DNA of 64,000 nucleotides, taken from NCBI GenBank assembly GCA_963721725.1, contig CAVRLX010000007.1:1-64000 (forward strand), written 5' to 3'. Source of the stretch: RI-153 sp963721725 (GTDB lineage: Bacteria > Chloroflexota > Anaerolineae > Caldilineales > Caldilineaceae). Every line of letters begins with the position of its first letter. Within the stretch, counting starts at the first letter, position 1. This document shows, piece by piece, positions 30,837 through 40,109 of the stretch. The translations under genes and the position numbers were made by a program. A model generated the notes under the pieces. The model had not been told where the DNA came from, ran no database searches, and saw nothing but the letters and a program-made list of their open reading frames with translations.

Positions 30837-32295
30837 TGATAAGGGGGGCGTTCTCTGCAATCATGCTCCATTCATAGGCAGAATGGTCGGTGGCGATAAC
30901 GACACAATCAGCATTTTGGATTGCGCTCACCAAATCCACCTCCGAACTCATTTCTAAACCCTCATACTGCACAAAGCGAATGTGCGGATCGTGATAACTG
31001 ATTGTAGCCCCTTTTTCTTTCAAAAGGTGAAGAATATCCAAGGCTGGGGATTCGCGTATATCACTCACATTCTTCTTATAAGCGACACCGAGGATTAGAA
31101 TACGGCTGCCCTTCACGGACTTAGAGATACTATTGAGCGCATCCTGTACTTTTTGCACCCAGTAGCGAGGCATTTCGGTATTGATTTCGCTGGCCAACTC
31201 AATAAAACGGGCGTTGTACTGCAGGGTGCGGAGTTTCCAGGAAAGATACTTCGGGTCAATCGGAATACAATGGCCGCCCAGCCCCGGTCCCGGCGTAAAC
31301 TTCATAAAGCCAAAGGGTTTGGTAGCAGCAGCCTCAATGACCTCCCATGCGTCCAGCCCCAACTTATCGCACATGAGCAACAATTCGTTAGCCAGCCCAA
31401 TGTTAACAGAACGGAAGGTATTCTCGAAGAGCTTCACCATCTCCGCCGCATCTGGAGACGATACTGCTACCAGATGTTCTATGGCCCCGCCGTAGAACGC
31501 CATCGCCATCTCTAGACAGGCCGAGGTGACTCCCCCCATCACCTTGGGCGTGTTCTGCGTCGTCCAGTCCGTGCGGCCAGGATCAGACACGTTCGGGGGA
31601 GAAGGCGAGGAAGAAATCGTGGCCAGGGATTGGGGATTGTCGATTAGAGCTTAGGGGCTGCTTATCCCATTCCTGCTCTTCACTTCCCAGTTCCTGATCT
31701 CTCGTTCCTTGCAAAATCGGCAACACCACCTCACGTGTGGTGCCAGGGTAGGTGGTGGACTCTAGCACAATGACCATGCCTGGATGCAGGTAGCGGGCGA
31801 TCTGCTCACTGGCAGCCACAATGTAAGATATATCGGGATCGCCGGTTTTACTTAGCGGAGTAGGCACACAGATGGATACGGCATCGCACTCGGCCAGGAC
31901 GGAGAAGTCAGTAGTGGCAAGAGATCCCCCGATAAGGTGATCGGCTGATTCGATGATGGGCCGTTTCTGTCGTAGGCGGAAGATTGGAAAATGGAGAGAG
32001 TGGGAGATTGGGCAGATACCGTTGGTGCCGCCACCGCCTGTTCCCCGCTGCCTGATTCGCGGTCTCTGAACACCAACGGAGCCAGCCGGGCCGACGGGAT
32101 ATCCTCAATATAGGACTCTCCCTGATGAATACTCTCTACCTTACGTGTATCCAGATCAATGCCGACGACACTGTAGCCGGCCTCGGCAAAGACTACGGCT
32201 AGGGGCAGGCCCACGTAGCCCAGACCAATTACAGCCACCCTGGCCTGGCGGGTCTGAAATTTTTCAAGAACCATCTCTGGGAGGGCATTGCTCAT
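30837..32295 (-). CDS. UDP-sugar 6-dehydrogenase (WbpA/WecC-like), interrupted by low-complexity inserts and frameshifts
   Basis: The repaired chain is a nucleotide sugar dehydrogenase: ARVAVIGLGYVGLPLAVVFA, then ESTTYPGTTREVVLPIL, FFLAFSPERV, and the catalytic-Cys loop GPGLGGHCIPIDPKYL, ending AYKKNVSDIRESPA and IDTRHLLP. It oxidises UDP-GlcNAc (or similar) to the uronic acid, first step of the diacetamido-uronate route. Three anomalies: about 145 bases of unrelated sequence between LAPLV and ATTDFSVL (32,070-31,925), 90 bases between VVLPIL and DFFLAF (31,711-31,622), and one extra base at FSPERV/DPGR (about 31,588). Two of these change the frame, so as read the gene is broken; the 90-base insert is in frame. 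Start chosen at MSNALPEM (32,295). The frame is open at the stop just left of 30,837. Confidence 0.8.
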
Positions 32296-32324
32296 CATCC
32301 ACCGGATTCTATACACTCATCTGG

Positions 32325-32357
32325 AGACCTGCCAGGTTTCTGAAACCTGGCAGGTCT
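32325..32357. repeat. Near-perfect palindrome, GAAACCTGGCAGG type
   Basis: AGACCTGCCAGGTTTC and GAAACCTGGCAGGTCT are exact reverse complements with one base between. It sits between the dehydrogenase start and the pentapeptide gene stop, both on the minus strand, where it could act as a terminator/attenuator. I recall this word from other Chloroflexota intergenic regions. Confidence 0.75.
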
Positions 32358-32381
32358 GGCACATTAACTCGTGAAATTTAG

Positions 32382-32981
32382 TTACGGCGTAGCTGTTGCC
32401 ACAGGGGTCGGCTCCATCAGCATCGCGCCAGACGCTTCCACGTCAAACTCTTCCGGCCAGGCTGTTGACGCGTTATACTTTGTCTTGGTGAGATTGGCTG
32501 TTTCCAATGTGGCCCCGGTCAAATCAGCTCCCTGCAGATCCGCATATTGTAAAGCAGCTCCTGTCAGATCAGCACCAGTGAGGTCAGCACCCTGAAGATT
32601 GGCGCTAACAAGATTGGCCCTGATTAGTTGTGAACCGTTTAGGTTAGCGCCCACCAGATTAGCGCCACTTAGATTCGCTTTGACCAATCGTGCTCTACTC
32701 AAATTAGCATCAGTCAGAGTAGTCCTGACTAACATAGCTTCGCTCAAATTGGCACTGGAGAGATCGACTTCATGTAGATAAGCACCCTGCGCATCAAATT
32801 GTACCAGCCACAGATCGCTGGGCTGGTTAATGAGTACATAGAATTCCAAAGGCAATTGGAGTAGTCCCTGACTGTTCGAAGAGGCCACTGCAGGCGAAGG
32901 CAATAAATACGGGCGAGCGGCAAAGCCCAAGCCAAAGAGGAGCAACAAGGTTGGAATCCAGATCAATCGAGAAAGTTTCAT
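32382..32981 (-). CDS. Exported pentapeptide-repeat protein
   Basis: From ATG 32,981 the ~199-residue product starts with MKLSRLIWIPTLLLLFGLGFA, a signal peptide or membrane anchor. Residues ~75-165 are about eighteen A(D/N)LxX pentapeptides (ANLSGANLVGANLNGSQLI, ADLTGADLTGAALQYADL), which fold into a right-handed quadrilateral beta-helix. The tail is rich in Thr/Pro/Ala. Such exported pentapeptide proteins have no settled function. It sits between the sugar pathway and the Wzz-like gene, all on the minus strand. Confidence 0.8.
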   Translation of the reverse strand: MKLSRLIWIPTLLLLFGLGFAARPYLLPSPAVASSNSQGLLQLPLEFYVLINQPSDLWLVQFDAQGAYLHEVDLSSANLSEAMLVRTTLTDANLSRARLVKANLSGANLVGANLNGSQLIRANLVSANLQGADLTGADLTGAALQYADLQGADLTGATLETANLTKTKYNASTAWPEEFDVEASGAMLMEPTPVATATP

Positions 32982-33184
32982 CGGTATCCTCTTTCTGTAG
33001 GTGAAAAAGAAATCATCATCAAAACAAATCGTGAACAACTGTACTTCTTTGGAGATTTATGTTCTCTGCAATCTCTAACCACTAAGTCCTTCTGTTCTAT
33101 TCAGGCCTATCGCAACTGCTTAAATCCTGCTGTTGTTACCTTGCCATGGCCGAGCGCCGCATGAAAGGGGCAGCCCCCATAAAA

Positions 33185-36100
33185 TTAGCTAGGAAAGACG
33201 ACAAAGATAGCCAGCATCAAACCAACGATACCGGCCAGCGCCACCGTGGTAATAAGGCCAAGTCGATCTACCGGTTCCAGCGGTGGCAGAGCAGGTGAGG
33301 CAAACCGCACCTCGCTGTTAGCACCGGTACGCGCTACCTGTAGCTCAGTACTTTTGTTTTTCAGCGTAGTCAGCGTGTTCCAAGTCAGATCCCGTTCCTG
33401 GGCAAGTTGCTGGCGACGGGCATTTTCAGCTTCGCGCCCTGCCTGGAGAGTTTGGATTTCAGATTCCAAGGCTGTCAATCGCTTGCGTCAGCGGGGCAGC
33501 GGCAGCAGTATAGTCCGGCAGTTCCTCCAGCCCCTGGAGTTGAAGCAGTTCTTTGGCGCGTTCCTCTCCGAGGATAGAAAGGCCATTATTGGCAGCAATC
33601 TGTTCGGTCAGGGCGGAAAGGTCACCCGCATCAAAGAGCGATGGGTATTGGGCTTGAATCGCCGTTGCCAGCGGTGTGGTCCCTGAGAGGACAGTGGACG
33701 CTGTGGTGAGCGGCCCGACGCCAAAGAGTTCTTCGTAGCGGGCCAGAATAGCCGTAGAGAGATCGCCTTCCGTCCCCTGTCCATCAGCGATTGTGTTGGC
33801 TAAAATGCCCACCTGAAACAGTTCTTGATACTTAGCCAAGATGGCCGATGAAAGAGGTGTCGTGTCCGAGAGCACAGTGCTGGCCGACGCCAGTGCGCCC
33901 ACCTCAAACAGTTCTTGGTATTTAGCCAGGATAGCCGATGAAAGAGGTGTCGTATCAGACAGGACTGTGCTGGCGTCGGCCAGTGCGCCCACCTCAAACA
34001 GTTCTTGATATTTAGCTAGGATAGCCGATGAAAGAGGTGTCGTATCAGACAGGACTGTGCTGGCGTCGGCCAGTGCGCCCACCTCAAACAGTTCTTGATA
34101 TTTAGCCAGGATAGCCGCCGAAAGAGGTGTCGTGTCAGACAGGACTGTGCTGGCCTCGGCCAGTGTGCCCACCTCAAACAGTTCCTGATATTTAGCCACC
34201 ACCGTGTTCAATAGATCACTATCCTGCCAGACGGCGTCACCAGCCTGGGCCAGAGCACTAACGGCGAAAAGATCATTGTACTTGCTCAAAATAGCCTGAG
34301 AAAGCGTACTGCCATCGACCCCTTCGGCGCTCTGGGCCAACTCACCGATTTCAAAGAGGTCCAAATATTTCTGGCGCAGAGCACTAAAGAGTGGATCATC
34401 CTGAGGGCGTTCGGCGCTGAGCAGATCGTAGCCTTCGTTGTTGAAGATTGTCTGCGATTGGGTGTTAATTTCCGCCGTCACGCTGACGATACGCTCATTA
34501 AGTACATCCACCAGCGCATCCAGATCGGCGAGTTGGGCATCACCATCAGGGGTAAGTCCATTTAAATTGCCCAGGGCCAGTTGCAAATTCCCCGGCACAT
34601 CCGCCGAACTGGCGTAGACTTCGGATTTCAACAATAGGAGGGCCAAACTATTGGTAGCCGCCCCACCCTCACCACCAGCCGCCGCTTGACTGCGCAGGGC
34701 CTGGGCATCGGCCAGCAAGCGTTCCAATTTCAGACGGGTCTCGTAGCTTTGGCCCAACTTTTGCAGGCGAGACTCCACCTGCTCGTTAAAGACCGCTACT
34801 TTGGCTTTGGTATCTGCGTCGGCATAGGCCTCAAACAGAGCGCTTTTGGCATTTTGTTCCTGGCTCAACGCGGTTAGTCGATTGTTGATCTCCGTATCGA
34901 CATACTGGGCAAAGAGCTTAGATCGGGCTTCCTGATCCTTTGTCACAGCGGCCAGACGGTTGGTGACCAGCGCGTCAACATATTGATTAAACAACTGGCG
35001 GCGGATCTCCTGATCCTTGCTAAAAGCCGTGGCCTGATTGGTGATCTGGGCATCTGCATATTGCTTGAAGAGTTGCTGGCGGGCAGATTGATCCGTAGAT
35101 AGGGCCAACAACTGATTCTCTATTTCAGTCTCAACATACTGGTTGAAAGTTGCTGGCGAGCAGATTGATCTTGAGAGAGGGCTAGTAACTGATTTTCTGT
35201 TTCAGTCTCTGCATACTGGTTAAAGATCTGTTGCCGAGCAGCCTGATCTTTCTCAGGGCCAGCAACTGGTTGTCCAATTGAGTCTGAACGTATTGGGTAA
35301 AAAGTTTGCGCCGAAGGTCCTGATCTTTGGAGAGTGCCATCAACTGGTTTTCTAGCTCGGCCTGGGTAACTTGGCTAAAGAGTTGTTGGCGGGCATCCTG
35401 ATCCGCTTGAATAGCCTTGAGGCGGTTGTTAGATTCTGCATCGATCAGCGTTGAGATCATCGACTGCTTGGCCGCCTGCTCTTTGTTAAAGGCCAATAGG
35501 CGGTTGCTGGCCTGAGCATTGATATAGGCCGAGATAATCTGGCGGCGCGCCTCTAACTCTTCGTCTACAAAGGTCTGGATGGCGGTCTGTTTGCCCGTTT
35601 GCAGGCTATTGATGATCTGCTGTTTTTCGGTGATCTGGCGGTCGAGCTGGCTCAGTTGGTTCTCGGCAATAAACGCTTCCAGGTTACTTTGTGCCTGCGC
35701 ATAGGCCGCTTGGGCGCTGGTCAATTCGCTCTGGACCGATGCTACCAGATCAGTCGGCACTTGTCCATAGAGCAGGTTGGTTTGCTGCACATAGGCTTCG
35801 GCCCAGGCGTTGGCAATGGCGGCAGCCTTTTCTGGGGAATCGGCACGCGCCGTAATGCGTATCAGATCGCCTTCACTGCGCGTGCCTTCCGGGGAGATTA
35901 GCTCGGATTCAATGCGATTCATCAAACGCAGAAGGGTTACGTTCTTTCTCTTCCAAGATATCGACAAGCTGCTTGGACACAGTTTCGGCCACCGCTCCAT
36001 TATAGACCAATCCCAAAAGAGCAGACCGTCGAGCACTGGCATCTAGCAGTTGCGTAGAGGAATTAGAGCTTCTGTTTTCTCCGGCAAGATCTGTCTGAAA

Positions 36101-36361
36101 ACGGGCATCAAAAGAGATATTGCTGGTTGTACGGGCAATCGCCACTGCGGCTGAAGCCTCGTAGACAGGATCTTGGATAAAGCGTAGTCCAATCACGACG
36201 GCAGCACCCAGAATGGCACAGAGCATGCTAATTGTGACAATTTCGCGCCACCAGGCGACGAGAACCCAAATATATTGGCGCAGATCGATCTCATCCTCGG
36301 CCCAGCTTTCAGCAGGCAACAGAGGAGATTGAGAATCGATAGGCGCATTGCTCACAGTCAT
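33185..36361 (-). CDS. Giant Wzz/GumC-type polysaccharide co-polymerase with two tandem-repeat blocks, frameshifted
   Basis: ATG 36,361 starts MTVSNAPID; EDEIDLRQYIWVLVAWWREI and a following membrane helix (VTISMLCAILGAAVVIGLRF) are the Wzz N-terminus. The C-terminus has a coiled coil (ENARRQQLAQERDLTWNTL), ASPALPPLEPVDR, and a second membrane helix ending VVFPS, so the bulk faces the periplasm or cell exterior. Between them lie about eight 26-residue heptad-like repeats (RQQLFNQYVETEIENQLLAL type, ~35,560-34,790) and about nine 30-residue repeats (KYQELFEVGALADASTVLSD type, ~34,390-33,660). No kinase Walker A is seen. At ~1,055 codons it is two to three times the usual Wzz length. Frame breaks near 35,935, 35,255, 35,150 and 33,482 may be indel errors in repeats. 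Role: chain-length control or export of the polysaccharide made by the flanking genes. Confidence 0.75.
33660..34290 (-). repeat. 90-bp tandem repeats within the Wzz-like gene
   Basis: ACCTCAAACAGTTCTTGATA-type starts recur at 33,811, 33,901, 33,991, 34,081 and 34,171, exactly 90 bases apart, with flanking degenerate units. The central copies are almost identical in DNA, indicating recent duplication. Confidence 0.9.
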
Positions 36362-36386
36362 AGCGTGAATCCTATACAAACGCAAA

Positions 36387-36740
36387 ATGCTGCTGGCATG
36401 TAGAAAGGCGCCTCAGCATCAAGAAATCGGATTGTACCAACGGCAGTGGAGTTTAAAGAAGACAAGGAAGGTAGTAACATCTTTGAGCGTAGGGCATCGA
36501 CACGGTTGCAATGCGTCTGCTTTTGAGAAAGCCTATAATTTCATGGCTGCGCTTCTGGTCCCGATAATAGCGGATCCCCCAAGCTTTTGGCAAATCGTGA
36601 GGGCTTCTTGTTCAACACTTGTACCTATTCAGGTGCGACGCACTGGTCAGGAGAGGATTCAGTATTGTAGCCTATTTCAGACCAGTGCGTCGCACCTGAA
36701 TAGTGACCAACTCTTAACAATTACGTTATTGGCTTCTGTG
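36387..36740. other. Intergenic, ~350 bp
   Basis: Separates the Wzz-like gene from the histidine kinase gene, both on the minus strand. It carries the long inverted repeat at 36,625-36,703, well placed to end kinase transcription. No gene seen. Confidence 0.5.
36625..36703. repeat. Inverted repeat with perfect 24-bp arms
   Basis: CTATTCAGGTGCGACGCACT then GGTC (36,625-36,648) is matched exactly in reverse complement at 36,680-36,703 around a 31-bp loop. A related, shorter pair sits at 61,269-61,322. Confidence 0.85.
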
Positions 36741-39479
36741 CTACACAGGCAACGAAACCGTCACCTGTGTTCCCCCTTGCACAGGGGACGCCACAGTGAG
36801 ATCGCCCCCAAAGAGGCCCAGCCGCTCGCGGGCGTGATGCAGCCCGAAGCCATCGCTGTGCGCCGCACTCTCTTCTCGGTGAAAGCCCTGCCCGTGATCC
36901 TCGACCACAATCAGCAGTCGCCCATCTTCGGTTTGCAGACGTACCAATGCTTCTTCCACGCCGGCATGTTTGACCACATTAAAGAGCAGTTCTCGCACAA
37001 TTTGGAAGAGCAGAATCCGCATCTCCTCGCTCAGCACTCCCGGTTCGTTGATGACCTCCATATGAACACGCAAATGATGGATCGATGCCATCTGGGTCGC
37101 CAGCCATTGGATCGCTTCCACCAGCCCTTCGCCCTCTAGGATGGGTGGGCTAAGATCAACCGTAAGCGTACGCGTGGTGCGAATGGCATCATCCACCAGA
37201 GATCGGAATTGATCGAGTAACTCTCGCTGGTGGTTGCCAGCGTCGCGCTGAAAGATGTGAATGCGAAATTGCAGCGCATAGAGTAGCTGTTGCAGGTGAT
37301 CGTGCAAAATCTGGGCCACGCGGTGACGTTCGCGCTGCTCGGCCAGGGTTAATTGCGACGCTAACATACGCACCTGGGCTGTGCGCTCTTGTACACGGCT
37401 TTCTAACAGTTCGTTGACCTCAATCAACGTCTGTTTCGCCGCTTTTTCCAGCGAGACATCCTGCCCAGCCCCCAGAATCTGGACAACCTGTCCTTCCTTT
37501 TCGCTCCATACCGGCTGTCCATAGATGCGTAGCCAGCGGGTTTCACCACTTTTGGTCATAAAACGATGTTCCATGACAAACTTTTCATTCTTGTCCATGT
37601 GTGCCATGAAATCCCGCACAAGGGTTCGGTCGTCGGGGTGGATCATCTGCCACCACAGATCACGCGTCGCCACCGAATCGGTGGGGTAGCCCGTGATCCG
37701 CTCAAACGCATCAGAGATCCACTCTACCTGAAACATGCCATCGGGCTGGCGGCGATAGGAAAAAATGTAGTCAGATGTGATCTCCGACAGGAAGCGGTAG
37801 CGCTGTTCACTGGCCCGCAACGCCTCGCGTGCCACTGTGCGTTCGGTAATATCATGGGAGATTGCCAGTGCCAACCCCGTTTTCCCCAAAAGGGTCACCC
37901 ACACCTCCAGATGAATGGTCTCGCCGCGTTTGTTGAGGGTGGTAATTTCGCTGTGCCCATAGCCATGATGGCTGATCTGTTGGGTCAGCGCCATACGCTG
38001 GGTCTGGCTGTGTTCACTGGTAAAGAGGCTAAAGTGTCGCCCGACAAGCTCTTCACGCGCATAGCCCAGCAAGGCACACATGGCCGGGTTAACCTCCACA
38101 TAGTAGCCCTGGGCATCGATCAACATAATGCCGCTGGGCGCGGTGTCGAAGATGGCGCGGTATTTCTCTTCAGCGCGTTTGTGTTCGCTCAGGTCAATTC
38201 CAATCGCAATATACGTATCGTCGGAAATAATCATACTCATCCACAAACTTTCCATGATCTGCCCGGTGCTCGTCGAAAGCCGGATCTCGCGCCATTCGGA
38301 TTGCACGGCGGCCAGATAATCACGTACGCCCTGGCGATAGATTAGGTCGGGACAACATTTCTCCAGCAGATCGTCTAGTGTGGTTTGCCCCACAGGCCAG
38401 CCGGTGAGTTTTTCAAAGGCGTTGTTGAGTTGTAGCTCGCCAGTGCGTGGCGAATAGATGACAATCATCACGGGAATCTGGGCGAAAATTTTCTGAAGCA
38501 GTTCCTGTTGGTGCAGAAGGCGGGCCTGGGTGCGCTGTCGCTCAATGGCAAAGGCAGCATGATTGCCCACCATCTGGGCAAGGTGAATCTCTTGTTGGCT
38601 AAACTGGCGTGGGACATCAAAATAGGCGGTGAAACGGCCCAACAACTCTCCTTTGTGCAATAACGGGATCAGTATCATGGCCCGAATGCCTTCACGCTCA
38701 ATCACGGGCAAATAGGACTGGAGATTGGAGGCGATGTGTACATCGGGGATGACCACTGGTTTTGCTTCTGCCGAGGTCGGCCAGGGTCGATTCCCCTCCA
38801 TGGCCGCCCTGTATTCTGGCGAAAGCTGCCGCCACGCATGAAAATACATGGCGCCCGTCTCATCGGCCAACAGCAGCGAAGCCCGATCTGCCTTGAGCAT
38901 GGTGCAGATGCCGTCCAGTGCGCTGTCGTAGATCTCCCAGTCGGCGCGGCTTTGGGCCAAGTTGCTGCTCAGTTGATAGATAATCTCCAGTTCGCGCAGC
39001 CGCGACTGAATCTCCTGACTATGGCGTTGTTGCAAGCTCATATCTCGGAACGCACCCTGCACATAGGAGCGTCCGTCCAGTTCAATCAACTGCACGCTCA
39101 CATCCATTGGCACAGACCGCCCATCTTTGGTCAGAATATAGCGTTCCTCACGCAACCTTCCATGCTCAATCAGCCGTGCCATGCGCGTTTCCGAGTTGGA
39201 TCGTTCGCTTTCAGGACTCAACTGCCCCAGGCGCAACGACAGCAGTTCGGCGCGCGAATATCCGGTCAACGTCTCGGCGGCGGCGTTACAATCCACAAAT
39301 GCACCGGTGACAGCATCGGCAATGATAATGGCGTCGTTGTGGCTCTCAAACATGCGCCGATAGGCCAGATCGTGTTCGCGTTGGCGCAGTTGTTCTTCTA
39401 ATTCGCTGATGCGTTGTGTGAGGTCAGGGGACGGTTTGCCATCAGGATTATCGGAATTATGATGCAGAGAGGTATCCAT
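36741..39479 (-). CDS. Multi-PAS/GAF sensor histidine kinase, NarL-type (HisKA_3)
   Basis: About 912 residues from ATG 39,479 (MDTSLHHNSDNP); a TTG 24 bases upstream is less likely. Order: PAS (FESHNDAIIIADAVTGAFVD, ~45-150), GAF (~185-330), three more PAS domains (~335-690; IFDTAPSGIMLIDAQGYYVE is typical), a dimerisation helix with the phospho-acceptor in AQILHDHLQQLL, and a C-terminal ATPase (ELLFNVVKHAGVEEALV, VVEDHGQGF, DGFGLHHARERLGLFGG). The H-box and ATPase are of the group that pairs with NarL/LuxR response regulators. No membrane segment is seen, so it senses in the cytoplasm. No partner regulator lies beside it. Confidence 0.9.
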   Translation of the reverse strand: MDTSLHHNSDNPDGKPSPDLTQRISELEEQLRQREHDLAYRRMFESHNDAIIIADAVTGAFVDCNAAAETLTGYSRAELLSLRLGQLSPESERSNSETRMARLIEHGRLREERYILTKDGRSVPMDVSVQLIELDGRSYVQGAFRDMSLQQRHSQEIQSRLRELEIIYQLSSNLAQSRADWEIYDSALDGICTMLKADRASLLLADETGAMYFHAWRQLSPEYRAAMEGNRPWPTSAEAKPVVIPDVHIASNLQSYLPVIEREGIRAMILIPLLHKGELLGRFTAYFDVPRQFSQQEIHLAQMVGNHAAFAIERQRTQARLLHQQELLQKIFAQIPVMIVIYSPRTGELQLNNAFEKLTGWPVGQTTLDDLLEKCCPDLIYRQGVRDYLAAVQSEWREIRLSTSTGQIMESLWMSMIISDDTYIAIGIDLSEHKRAEEKYRAIFDTAPSGIMLIDAQGYYVEVNPAMCALLGYAREELVGRHFSLFTSEHSQTQRMALTQQISHHGYGHSEITTLNKRGETIHLEVWVTLLGKTGLALAISHDITERTVAREALRASEQRYRFLSEITSDYIFSYRRQPDGMFQVEWISDAFERITGYPTDSVATRDLWWQMIHPDDRTLVRDFMAHMDKNEKFVMEHRFMTKSGETRWLRIYGQPVWSEKEGQVVQILGAGQDVSLEKAAKQTLIEVNELLESRVQERTAQVRMLASQLTLAEQRERHRVAQILHDHLQQLLYALQFRIHIFQRDAGNHQRELLDQFRSLVDDAIRTTRTLTVDLSPPILEGEGLVEAIQWLATQMASIHHLRVHMEVINEPGVLSEEMRILLFQIVRELLFNVVKHAGVEEALVRLQTEDGRLLIVVEDHGQGFHREESAAHSDGFGLHHARERLGLFGGDLTVASPVQGGTQVTVSLPV

Positions 39480-39623
39480 ACCTAAGCTTTCAGGATTTAT
39501 CAAATAGCAACATCAAATAGCAGGATTTAAATCCGCCCCTCATAACGAAAAGTCGCCGCAACGACTCAGTTTTTAGTGCCTGAGGGCACTTGGCACTGTC
39601 AGAGCCGGATTTATCCGTTGTTA

Positions 39624-40103
39624 TCACGAAGTCCGCGATTGCTGCCACAAGCCATGCGCCTGGCGCAAAACTGTGTCGGTTTCCGCGCGCATGGGATAGC
39701 GGTGCAGATCCGCCAGCCCCACCCAGGCAATATCGGCGGCGTCGTCGGCGGCGGTAGCAGTGCCGCCCACATAGCGCGCCCAATAATCCGCCACCACATA
39801 ATGATACTGGACCCGCCCATCGGCGTCATGGTGAATCGGCTCGAACAGCGTCACCAGCCCGCCGATCTCCACCTCCACAGCACACTCCTCGCGCACCTCG
39901 CGGCAGACGCCATCCTGGAGGGATTCGCCCAGATCCAGCAAGCCGCCGGGCAACCCCCATAGCCCCTGGCTCGGCGGTCGCCCGCGCTGAACCAACAAGA
40001 CTTCGCCCTGATCGTTAAAGACAGCCGCCGCCACCCCCAGCAGCGGTGCGGGCGGATATTCACGCGGAATTTGCACGGGATAGGTCTTGATTGCCTGGGA
40101 CAT
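39624..40103 (-). CDS. NUDIX hydrolase
   Basis: A 159-residue protein with a full Nudix box, GGLLDLGESLQDGV then CREVREECAVEV (Gx5Ex7REUxEExGU with Cys before the last hydrophobic residue), at residues ~52-75. Nudix enzymes hydrolyse nucleoside diphosphates linked to another group using Mg2+; the substrate here is not identifiable. The stop codon is six bases from the downstream end of the HAD gene, same strand, so they may be co-transcribed. Confidence 0.85.
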   Translation of the reverse strand: MSQAIKTYPVQIPREYPPAPLLGVAAAVFNDQGEVLLVQRGRPPSQGLWGLPGGLLDLGESLQDGVCREVREECAVEVEIGGLVTLFEPIHHDADGRVQYHYVVADYWARYVGGTATAADDAADIAWVGLADLHRYPMRAETDTVLRQAHGLWQQSRTS

Positions 40104-40109
40104 GGTCGC

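Noticed and set aside
30624..30839. 71-codon plus-strand frame
   Set aside because: It runs through the 89-bp inverted-repeat element and has no protein features.
32371..32781. Plus-strand frames with APVRSAP-type repeats
   Set aside because: They are the antisense of the pentapeptide-repeat gene; the repeat is a shadow of ANLxG codons.
33660..34290. Possible CRISPR or minisatellite
   Set aside because: The 90-bp units are contiguous, without spacers, and encode in-frame 30-residue protein repeats.
37566..38345. 259-codon plus-strand frame within the histidine kinase
   Set aside because: Antisense shadow in GC-richer DNA; the minus strand carries full PAS and kinase domains.
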